Below, in pieces: positions 1 to 5,732 of a stretch of 8,080 bases of DNA. Location: contig CAZKTS010000398.1 in NCBI GenBank assembly GCA_964555735.1, forward strand, positions 1-8,080. The letters run 5' to 3'. The stretch is from CAZKTS01 sp964555735. Its GTDB lineage: Bacteria; Actinomycetota; Acidimicrobiia; IMCC26256; PALSA-555. Made by a program: the position numbers and the translations under genes. Below the pieces are notes generated by a model. The model did no database searches, was not told where the DNA came from, and saw only the letters and a program-made list of their open reading frames with translations. Every line of letters starts with the position of its first letter. The first letter of the stretch is position 1.

Positions 1-88
1 GGCCCTTCGAGGTCGGGTTCGCGTCGACGCCCTGCGCGCCGATCCAGGCCAACACGTCGATCGCTCGTGTCGCGATGCACTCCAGCAC
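1..88 (-). CDS. 5' end of an unidentified leftward gene (29 codons visible)
   Basis: A GTG codon at 88-86 on the minus strand is preceded by GGAGG (plus-strand CCTCC at 95-99) with a 6-base spacer. The frame stays open to the window edge with G or C in nearly every third position. The visible peptide begins VLECIATRAIDVLAWIGAQG and then runs into a polar stretch containing ANPTSKG. A hydrophobic, tryptophan-containing amphipathic start is compatible with a small membrane protein of a transfer module, but this is inference and no family is assigned. The gene would be divergent from the wall hydrolase at 188. The opposite-strand frame over the same bases shows the same third-position bias, so the ribosome binding site is the main support. 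Confidence 0.45.
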   Translation of the reverse strand, partial: MLECIATRAIDVLAWIGAQGVDANPTSKG

Positions 89-187
89 GGGACGCCTCCA
101 GCTCGAACGTTGGTTCCTGCGGGCTCAACGCACACGAGACCGACGCGAACCAACACCGTGGCGACCGATGTTGGTGAGGGCGGTCGC
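89..187. promoter_or_regulatory. Divergent intergenic region with three copies of a GTTGGT motif
   Basis: This 99-base gap separates the divergent starts at 88 (minus) and 188 (plus). It holds the 8-bp inverted repeat GTTGGTTC (109-116) / GAACCAAC (147-154). A further GTTGGT at 170-175 forms ACCAACA (149-155) / TGTTGGT (169-175) with the middle copy. The ribosome binding sites are CCTCC at 95-99 for the leftward gene and GAGGG at 176-180 for the rightward gene. No convincing -10 or -35 box was recognised. The motif copies could be operator sites serving both genes, which is inference. Confidence 0.4.
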
Positions 188-1192
188 ATGGCGCGTTGGG
201 TGGGCATGGTGCGTCTCGTCGCGATTCCCGTCGCGGTCGTGGCCACATTCCTGTGCTTCGTCGCGATGCTCGGACTCGCGTTCACGAATACCGGCGCGCC
301 GAGCGACACCGCGACCAGTGAGATCCCCGCCGTGCTGCTGCCCGTGTACCGGGCCGCCGCCGCGACGTGTCCCGGGTTGCCGTGGCCGGTCCTCGCCGCG
401 ATCGGCTGGGTCGAGTCCCATCACGGCCAAGGCCGCGTGCAACCGACGACGGGCGACGTCCGGCCCCCGATCCAAGGGCCGCCCCTTGACGGCAGCGCGG
501 GACGAGCTCGCATCCTCGACCCTGGCCAACCCGACGGCTATGCCCGCGCGCTCGGGCCGATGCAGTTCCTCTCGACTACCTGGGCCACTTGGGGTCGTAG
601 CGCCCCCGGCCGTGCGGGACCGCCCGACGTGCACAACGCGTTCGACGCGATCTACGGCGCGGCCGCGTACCTCTGCGGCACCGAAGGCCGCGTCTTTGAC
701 CTCCGCGGCGCCATCTACCGCTACAACCACTCCTGGGCGTACGTCGATCAGGTCCTCGCCAAAGCCGCCGCCTACACCGCCACCACGAGCATGCGCGGTG
801 GGCCGTTCGCGTGGCCGGTGGTCGGGCGGATCGCGTCCGGGTTCGGGAACCGGGTGCACCCAATCCTGGGCACGGTCCGGTTCCACGCGGGCATCGACAT
901 CTCCGCCAGCGCGGGCACGCCGATCCGTGCGCCCACGGCCGGGACCGTGGTCCGCGCCGGCGGCGAAGGCGGCTGCGGCAACTCGATCACCATCGACCAC
1001 GGCGCAGAGCTGCAGACGCGCTACTGCCATCTCTCCCACATCGGCGTCACGGCAGGTGAGTCAGTCGCCGGCGGGGAGAGGATCGGGTTGGTCGGCTCCA
1101 CCGGACTCTCTACCGGCCCCCACCTCCACTTCGAGGTCCGAGTCGGCGGCCAGCTCGTCGACCCCCTCACCCGCCTCCCGACGCCTCCGTAG
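188..1192 (+). CDS. Membrane-anchored bifunctional cell-wall hydrolase: lytic transglycosylase plus M23 endopeptidase
   Basis: The 334-residue protein has an N-terminal membrane segment at about residues 8-32, followed outside the cell by two hydrolase domains. Residues about 50-195 form a goose-type/SLT transglycosylase fold: the likely catalytic glutamate is E76 in GWVESHHG, followed by GPMQF (123-127) and a NHSWAYVDQVL helix. Residues about 198-334 form an M23 (LytM-type) zinc peptidase with HxxxD (H233, D237) and HLH (H312, H314), so all metal ligands are present. Such proteins cut both glycan strands and peptide stems. In conjugative elements they clear a path for the secretion channel (compare VirB1-like and TcpG-like proteins). 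ATG 188 is chosen because GAGGG lies 7 bases upstream; a TTG at 110 in the same frame has no such site. Its 3' end overlaps the convergent BTAD gene by 26 bp. The domain calls are firm; the conjugation role rests on context. Confidence 0.9.
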   Translation: MARWVGMVRLVAIPVAVVATFLCFVAMLGLAFTNTGAPSDTATSEIPAVLLPVYRAAAATCPGLPWPVLAAIGWVESHHGQGRVQPTTGDVRPPIQGPPLDGSAGRARILDPGQPDGYARALGPMQFLSTTWATWGRSAPGRAGPPDVHNAFDAIYGAAAYLCGTEGRVFDLRGAIYRYNHSWAYVDQVLAKAAAYTATTSMRGGPFAWPVVGRIASGFGNRVHPILGTVRFHAGIDISASAGTPIRAPTAGTVVRAGGEGGCGNSITIDHGAELQTRYCHLSHIGVTAGESVAGGERIGLVGSTGLSTGPHLHFEVRVGGQLVDPLTRLPTPP

Positions 1193-3116
1193 ACGCACCG
1201 CCTCGCGACGGCGCGGACCAGCCCTCCGCCAACACCGGTGCACGTAGCTGGTCGTAGAGCGTGCGGGTCTCCGGTGCGATCGCGTCGGCGTCGCCATCCA
1301 GGCTCGCGACGAGATCCCGAAGCGCACGTTCGATGCCACGCGGGTCATTCCCTGCCGCGAACGCCCGCATCCGCACCCGCGCCAGCGGCTCGGATCCGGG
1401 CACCGCGAGCTGCCCCTGCTCCGCGGCCCACAACGCCGCACGCCAATCGCCCACGTCGAGGCAAAGCTCGGCCAGGCGGGTCGCGGCGTCGGTCACGACC
1501 CGCTCGGCATGCGCAACGTGCAGGTCAGCGAACGCCCACTGATAGCCCGACGGTTCATCGAAGGGACGGCCCCGCACCGCACCCAATGCTGCGTGCAGCC
1601 GCGCGATGCCGTCAGGCTCGGCGTCGCGAGCCGCGAGCAGCCCTGCCTCCACCTCGTCGAGATCGGTGCTGACCGAGTCAGCGACGCGCGCGACACCGTC
1701 GTCCAAGTGGCGAAGGCGCGGCTCGCCGTCCTCGTCGTCACCTAGGGCCTGGCGGCATGCCCACACCCGGTTCCGGAACGACTTGTGCGCCACGACCTCC
1801 TCGGGCCACAACGCCCCCTTGATCCGCTCGACCGACACGCCCGCCGGGTTGCACGCCAGGTAGGCGACGAGCTCCGCGCCCTTGCCGGCAAGCGGCGCGC
1901 GGGTTCCGTCGATCAGCACCGGTCCGAGCACCCGCACGACCACTGATCCGAGTGTCGGCCCAGCCGGGGATGCTTGGACGCGGGAGGCTGGCTCCAGTGG
2001 TGGCCGCCACTGTTCATCGGTCTCGCGCGGCGCCGCGCGCTCGGCGAGGTCGGGGATCACGACCTCGAGATCTCCCAGGAACCCGAGGCGCATAGTCGCG
2101 GCTCCACACTCGACGCGCACACACTCCGATGGCGCCTCGGCACCGACGAAGATGCATGTCACGCCGCTGCGCTCACCACGCGCCGCGAGCACCAGTCGCT
2201 TCAGCGACTCCCGCTCGGCGTCGTGCACATCGCACGCCGTGATGACGAGCGGAGCCCACGCACCCTCCGGCACGGCAACTCTCAGAGCCGGCATCGAGGG
2301 CACCCGGTGCTCGTCGAGGAGGCGACGGACACCGACTCGATGGCGACGAGCCATCTCGACTGCGGCGCCCACGTCCAGCGCCTCGGAGTCATCCGACGAA
2401 TCGACTGGTTCGTCCGCTCCACGCGCCTCGCCCGCGCTCGATCCGAGGGTGCGCACGTCGACAGGCTGGTGTCGGAGCAGCGACTCGAGATGCGTCCCGA
2501 TCGCGTCCGTGTGGTCGGGTGCCCCCGTGAGGTGGACGAGGCGGAGCGCTTCGACGTTGAGCCAGAGGTCGCCGAGTCCGGTCGCGCCGATCGGAATCAA
2601 CGCGGGCAGAACTGACGCCGTCACGTCTGCTGTCGCACGTTCGAGGAGCCGTTCGAGCGACGGACCGTCGACGGTCCAGACCCATCCGGTCGCCGCGGCG
2701 ACGAACCCGCCAGCGGGCGATGGTGGCGGACCGGTCCAGAACACCTCGACGTGGTGATCTCCGACATGGACCGCCAACGGCACGGCACCCTCCCCCCGCG
2801 CCAGTGACGGCGTCAGTCGCGCGACGGTCGCGTCGACCACCGCGCTCTCCGACAACCCAGCCGCGAGCTCAGCCAACGACACCAGACCCCGACGTGGCGC
2901 GTCCCGAGCGGCTCGTCCCCCGGCACCGAGTCCCACGACGGCAACGACGATCACCGCGCCGAGGACAATCGGTCGGAACGCGACACGGCCGCCGACTACC
3001 CCAACGGCTTCGGCCGCCGCCACGCCAACGCTCACAGCAGTGAGCAGCCGCCCAGCGAGCCGTGAGCCATATGGACCGGACCATCGGATCCTGGCCGGGA
3101 TCGTTGCGTGCTTCAC
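1167..3116 (-). CDS. Membrane-anchored BTAD-domain transcriptional regulator-like protein
   Basis: The 649-residue protein has two predicted membrane helices near the N terminus (about 22-42 and 48-66). A long middle region (about 110-365) includes DLWLNVEALRL and a hydrophobic strand pattern around PLVITACDV. A winged-helix DNA-binding domain of the OmpR/SARP type spans about 393-480 (VRVLGPVLIDG; LVAYLACNP; IKGALWPEE), and a bacterial transcriptional activation (BTAD, TPR-like) domain spans about 485-625. Related membrane-tethered proteins on actinobacterial elements often carry a LysM domain between or after the helices; none is recognisable here. The start is a GTG at 3116 without a clear Shine-Dalgarno sequence, so the N terminus is less sure than the rest. 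It lies 50 bases after the secreted-protein gene in the same direction and overlaps the wall hydrolase convergently. The target is unknown; control of transfer genes is inferred. Confidence 0.85.
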   Translation of the reverse strand: MKHATIPARIRWSGPYGSRLAGRLLTAVSVGVAAAEAVGVVGGRVAFRPIVLGAVIVVAVVGLGAGGRAARDAPRRGLVSLAELAAGLSESAVVDATVARLTPSLARGEGAVPLAVHVGDHHVEVFWTGPPPSPAGGFVAAATGWVWTVDGPSLERLLERATADVTASVLPALIPIGATGLGDLWLNVEALRLVHLTGAPDHTDAIGTHLESLLRHQPVDVRTLGSSAGEARGADEPVDSSDDSEALDVGAAVEMARRHRVGVRRLLDEHRVPSMPALRVAVPEGAWAPLVITACDVHDAERESLKRLVLAARGERSGVTCIFVGAEAPSECVRVECGAATMRLGFLGDLEVVIPDLAERAAPRETDEQWRPPLEPASRVQASPAGPTLGSVVVRVLGPVLIDGTRAPLAGKGAELVAYLACNPAGVSVERIKGALWPEEVVAHKSFRNRVWACRQALGDDEDGEPRLRHLDDGVARVADSVSTDLDEVEAGLLAARDAEPDGIARLHAALGAVRGRPFDEPSGYQWAFADLHVAHAERVVTDAATRLAELCLDVGDWRAALWAAEQGQLAVPGSEPLARVRMRAFAAGNDPRGIERALRDLVASLDGDADAIAPETRTLYDQLRAPVLAEGWSAPSRGGASTEASGGG

Positions 3117-3131
3117 ACGAGCGTGGACAGT

Positions 3132-3161
3132 GCCCGCGTCGAGCCGTGACCCGACGCGGGC
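3132..3161 (-). terminator. Perfect 9-bp GC-rich hairpin between secreted-protein and BTAD genes
   Basis: GCCCGCGTC (3132-3140) and GACGCGGGC (3153-3161) are exact inverse complements around a 12-base loop. The hairpin starts 5 bases past the stop of the secreted-protein gene and ends 15 bases before the BTAD GTG. There is no T tract on either side, which is common for terminators in high-GC Actinobacteria, so it may terminate, attenuate, or act as a protein-binding palindrome. It also lies where the BTAD ribosome binding site should be, so it could sequester that start. Confidence 0.5.
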
Positions 3162-3166
3162 GGGAG

Positions 3167-3769
3167 TCAGGCGGCGCCGGTCGTGTCGCCCAAGACGCCG
3201 ACCAGCACCATGCAGTCGGGCACCCTCGCGAGCTCCTCACTGAACCACGGCGGCCACACCTCGACGACCCCAGCGAACGCGTCCCGAGACAGGTAGCGAT
3301 GCGCGGCGGTCGTGACGCGGTCCACTGCACGGTCGGGATCGACGAGCACGTCGCGACCGAACCGCTCGATCTCCTCGTGCAAGGTCTCGAAACCTCGCAG
3401 CACCTCGTCGAGCTCCCGGACCAACACACGGAGTTGACGCGTCGCACCGCGCAGCCGCGGGATCCCCGCGTCGACCATCCCGCCGCGCAGATCCCCGAGC
3501 AGTCGCTCAACGCCATCCACCAGGCCATCCATGTGAGCGACTCGGGCCTCTACATCGGCCGCGGACACCGAGGTGTTATCTGGCGGCGTGGCGGTCACAT
3601 CGTCGAGCAGGCTCTCGGCGGCGGGGATCGTCGCGACACAGACACGGCGCGCCCACTCGCGCACCGATACCCGTCCGTCTTCCGCTGCGGACGCCGGCGA
3701 TGCCAGGACGGTGCCCGACACCGCGACGAGCGCCACCCCGGCGACGAGGAGCCGTCGACGGGCGCTCAC
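3167..3769 (-). CDS. Secreted helical protein of unknown function with two cysteines
   Basis: The 200-residue product starts with a Sec-type signal peptide: basic SARRR, a hydrophobic core at about residues 7-22, and an AXA site (A26-S27-A28) before AED, so cleavage after residue 28 is likely. No lipobox is seen. The mature part is rich in heptad-like helices (about 70-155) and has only two cysteines, C44 near its start and C186 near its end, which could form one disulfide joining the two ends. A tryptophan-rich VWPPWF stretch lies at about 171-176. I do not recognise a catalytic motif or family. The GTG start at 3769 overlaps the stop of the upstream HTH gene by 4 bases (GTGA), so the two are probably translationally coupled. 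Many small actinobacterial exported helical proteins have this general layout; any role in conjugation or cell contact is inference. Confidence 0.75.
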   Translation of the reverse strand: MSARRRLLVAGVALVAVSGTVLASPASAAEDGRVSVREWARRVCVATIPAAESLLDDVTATPPDNTSVSAADVEARVAHMDGLVDGVERLLGDLRGGMVDAGIPRLRGATRQLRVLVRELDEVLRGFETLHEEIERFGRDVLVDPDRAVDRVTTAAHRYLSRDAFAGVVEVWPPWFSEELARVPDCMVLVGVLGDTTGAA

Positions 3770-4044
3770 GATGCCACCACCGCCGAGCGGCTTGCGATGA
3801 AGCTTGCCAACGCTGTGCGCGGCACCACGAGGCGCCGACCGAGCTGCATCGTCGGCAGCTCACCGCGGCGCGCCAGGTCGTACGCGAGGCCGCGTGAGAT
3901 CCCCAGCATCGACGCGGTCTCCGCGATCGACAGCACCAACCGCTGCCCCTCGCCAGCGAGGCGCTCGATCACACCTTCCAGGTACTCGTCCCCGTCGACC
4001 TCTTCGGCCGCGGGTGCAGGGGGCACGGACGTTTCGACAGCCAT
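3766..4044 (-). CDS. Excisionase-like helix-turn-helix DNA-binding protein
   Basis: The 92-residue protein has an acidic, proline/alanine-rich N terminus (1-34). A MerR/excisionase-family winged HTH (HTH_17 type) follows at about 37-85: LSIAETASMLGIS forms the first helix and turn, RGLAYDLARRGELP the recognition helix, and MQLGRRLVVPRTALASFI the wing and last helix. The family binds DNA near att sites and biases the integrase towards excision, or acts as a small regulator. ATG 4044 is supported by GGAGGT on the minus strand (plus-strand ACCTCC, 4053-4058) with an 8-base spacer. It is two genes downstream of the integrase in the same direction, which fits a recombination directionality factor. 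A plain regulator of the downstream genes remains possible, because it is tightly coupled to the secreted-protein gene. Confidence 0.8.
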   Translation of the reverse strand: MAVETSVPPAPAAEEVDGDEYLEGVIERLAGEGQRLVLSIAETASMLGISRGLAYDLARRGELPTMQLGRRLVVPRTALASFIASRSAVVAS

Positions 4045-4115
4045 ACGGGCTTACCTCCGACTCGACTGTCCACCCAACGCATCTCCCCACACCCGCAACC
4101 AACATCGGTGACCGA

Positions 4116-4367
4116 TCAAACCTCGGGTTCGTCGAACAGCGCCGAGTCCAAGCCGTCCGCGAGGACCCGCAACGTCGACGCGAACACGACGAGCACCTCG
4201 AGCGGGTCACCGCCCGCCCGACCGATCCGTTCCCCCACCGTCACCGCACGTTCCGAGAACAAGCCCAGAACGGTGTGCGTGAGGTCGCCCACCATGCTCC
4301 CGAGCGCGGCTCGAGCAGCGTCGAGCTCCTCGGGCATCTCATCGAACAGGCGCGTAGCGTCATCCAT
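4116..4367 (-). CDS. Small acidic helical protein of unknown function
   Basis: This 83-residue protein begins MDDATRLFDEMPEELDAARA and is predicted to be almost entirely helical and strongly acidic, ending ALFDEPEV. No cysteine, signal peptide or membrane segment is seen, and no family was recognised. The frame extends to an ATG at 4433, but the ATG at 4367 is chosen because GGAGGT (plus-strand ACCTCC, 4375-4380) lies 7 bases before it. The longer version would start beyond that site and inside the hairpin at 4399-4431. The site resembles that of the HTH gene that follows 71 bases downstream. It lies between integrase and excisionase-like genes and so may be an accessory recombination or regulatory protein; that is position-based only. 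Confidence 0.7.
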   Translation of the reverse strand: MDDATRLFDEMPEELDAARAALGSMVGDLTHTVLGLFSERAVTVGERIGRAGGDPLEVLVVFASTLRVLADGLDSALFDEPEV

Positions 4368-4374
4368 CGCCGGT

Positions 4375-4380
4375 ACCTCC
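4375..4380 (-). promoter_or_regulatory. Ribosome binding site deciding the start at 4367
   Basis: Minus-strand GGAGGT lies 7 bases before ATG 4367. It excludes the longer in-frame start at 4433. Confidence 0.7.
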
Positions 4381-4398
4381 AAGTCAGGTATTGGCCAC

Positions 4399-4431
4399 GC
4401 CCCCGGGCCAGTTCGCGCTGGCGCCGGGGGC
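4399..4431 (-). terminator. Strong bulged hairpin downstream of the integrase gene
   Basis: GCCCCCGG (4399-4406) pairs with CCGGGGGC (4424-4431), and inside it GCCAG (4407-4411) pairs with CTGGC (4418-4422). This gives 13 base pairs with one bulged G (4423) and a 6-base loop. It lies between the integrase stop (4505) and the next leftward start (4367). No T tract follows on the minus strand. A terminator or attenuator separating integrase from the downstream genes is the likely role, and a 5' leader hairpin of the small gene is the alternative. Confidence 0.6.
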
Positions 4432-4487
4432 ACTTCTGGTTGTCACCACGCGCTACACGCAGTGACCCGATCTGTGACGTGAGAGTG

Positions 4488-4502
4488 GCGTCGAGGCGAC
4501 GC
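4488..4502 (-). repeat. Small hairpin two bases after the integrase stop
   Basis: GCGTCG (4488-4493) and CGACGC (4497-4502) form a perfect 6-bp stem with a 3-base loop, immediately beyond the integrase TAG. It may act with the larger hairpin at 4399-4431 in ending the transcript, but a short GC-rich stem of this size can arise by chance. Confidence 0.35.
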
Positions 4503-4504
4503 TG

Positions 4505-5695
4505 CTAGTCGAGCCCGGTCGCGTCGTGTCCTTGCCGACGATCGTCGCCGAGGCCCTCGCCGTCGTTGCCGTCCAAGATATTGCCGATGACATGACTCGC
4601 CTGGCGGTCTCGCTCGGGGAGGAAGTGCGCGTACGTGTTGAGCGTCTGCGACGGCGTGGCATGACGGAGTCTTCCGGCGACGGTGCGGACATCCTCGCCG
4701 CGAGCGATGAGCTGCGTCGCGACGAAGTGCCGCGTTGCGTCTTTGAACGTGAAACCGCTGAGACCGAGTGAGTCCCGGATCCGGTTGAACTCGTAGTTGA
4801 CATCCTTGGGCCAGCGCGGCCGCGACCCGCTGGGTTCAGGCGCGAATAGGTACGCGTCGTCAGGGAGCGCCACGCCGCACGCGAGCGCGACTTCGACGCA
4901 GTGCTTTCGCCATCCACGCAAGGTCGCGGTCGTCGCGGGATCGATGCTGACAGTGCCGTGCCGGTTGGTCTTCGTCGTGTCACGCACGACTCGGACGTTC
5001 TTGCTCCGCACCACAGAGCGACGGATGGTGATCGAGCTGCCCTCGAGATCGATGTCGCACCAACGCAGCCCGACCACCTCGCCCCGCCGAGCACCGGTCA
5101 CCGCTGCGACCCGGAAGAGGACGGCGAACCAGTCGTCGGATCGCTCGAGCATGCGGGCGACCGTGTCAGCCGAAACGGGAACGATCGGCCGCCGGACGTT
5201 GGTGGGCGGCGAGGCGTCATCCGCGACGTTCGCGCCGACCATGCCCCACTTGCGCGCTTGGCCAAGCGCACCGCGGATGATGGAGTGCAGCTTCGCGATG
5301 GTGCCGGACGCGAGACCCTCGTCGTGGAGTCGCGCGTAGTAGCGGTCGAGGTCACGAGCGGTCAGGCGCCGGACCTTCTTGGCGCCGAGCGCCGGCACAA
5401 GCCGGTTCCGGATGACCTGGCGATAGACGTCGACCGTCGAAGGCGACAGCGACCGCTCCTTCATGTCGATCCACTCTTCGAGCACCGCGCCGAAGTCATC
5501 GTCGGAGCTTCCGAGGCCACGGCTGTGGCGGCGGTTGCGGAGGTCATCTCGGACCCGCTCGGCGTCTCGGCGGCTGCCGGCGACAGTTCGGCTGAGCTGC
5601 TTGAAGCTCCGATCGGGCTCACGCCACGACACGACGACCTCCCAACGGGAGGGCCCCACGGGTCGGATACCGTCTCGGAATCGTCCTCTGGCCAT
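4505..5695 (-). CDS. int: Tyrosine site-specific integrase (phage/ICE type) with altered box II
   Basis: This 396-residue recombinase integrates and excises the element. Residues 1-60 look like an arm-type DNA-binding domain (SRWEVVVSW...). Residues about 64-155 are the SAM-like core-binding domain (SLSPSTVDVYRQVIRN). Residues about 170-375 are the catalytic domain, with R203 in TGARRGE, K242 in TTKT, R322-H323, H345 in GRLRHAT and the nucleophile Y355 in TLNTYAHF. The usual HxxR reads D319-A-T-R322, so the first histidine is replaced. ATG 5695 is chosen over an in-frame ATG at 5782 because GGAGGA lies 5 bases before it and MARGRF is a typical family N terminus. It is leftward, at the edge of the element, back to back with the HAD gene. 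The acidic C-terminal tail (about 374-396) is unremarkable. Family assignment is very secure; target site unknown. Confidence 0.95.
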   Translation of the reverse strand: MARGRFRDGIRPVGPSRWEVVVSWREPDRSFKQLSRTVAGSRRDAERVRDDLRNRRHSRGLGSSDDDFGAVLEEWIDMKERSLSPSTVDVYRQVIRNRLVPALGAKKVRRLTARDLDRYYARLHDEGLASGTIAKLHSIIRGALGQARKWGMVGANVADDASPPTNVRRPIVPVSADTVARMLERSDDWFAVLFRVAAVTGARRGEVVGLRWCDIDLEGSSITIRRSVVRSKNVRVVRDTTKTNRHGTVSIDPATTATLRGWRKHCVEVALACGVALPDDAYLFAPEPSGSRPRWPKDVNYEFNRIRDSLGLSGFTFKDATRHFVATQLIARGEDVRTVAGRLRHATPSQTLNTYAHFLPERDRQASHVIGNILDGNDGEGLGDDRRQGHDATGLD

Positions 5696-5700
5696 GTCTC

Positions 5701-5706
5701 TCCTCC
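5701..5706 (-). promoter_or_regulatory. Ribosome binding site deciding the integrase start at 5695
   Basis: Minus-strand GGAGGA with a 5-base spacer precedes ATG 5695. The upstream in-frame ATG at 5782 has no comparable site. Confidence 0.75.
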
Positions 5707-5710
5707 ACCT

Positions 5711-5732
5711 TGATGGGATGCTGATGGGACGC
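5711..5732. repeat. Tandem 11-bp direct repeat upstream of the integrase
   Basis: TGATGGGATGC (5711-5721) is followed directly by TGATGGGACGC (5722-5732), 10 of 11 bases identical. A weaker GATGAGC follows at 5733. The repeats sit 15 bases upstream of the integrase start, just beyond its ribosome binding site. Arm-type integrase sites and excisionase or repressor operators often take this form, so either is a fair inference. They also fall on the candidate HAD start codons (5718, 5724). Confidence 0.5.

Noticed and set aside
125..1039. Minus-strand 304-codon frame opposite the wall hydrolase
   Set aside because: Antisense shadow with composition-driven sequence and no domain signal.
75..1247. 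Plus-strand frame in the other register across the wall hydrolase
   Set aside because: Serine/arginine/proline-rich shadow of the gene at 188-1192, which has intact SLT and M23 motifs.
3062..4111. Plus-strand open frame (349 codons) opposite the secreted-protein and HTH genes
   Set aside because: Its translation is rich in arginine and lacks recognisable motifs, while the minus strand carries a signal peptide, an HTH domain, ribosome binding sites and a coupled overlap.
4901..5713. Plus-strand 270-codon frame opposite the integrase
   Set aside because: Antisense to a clear tyrosine recombinase; no motif or ribosome binding site of its own.
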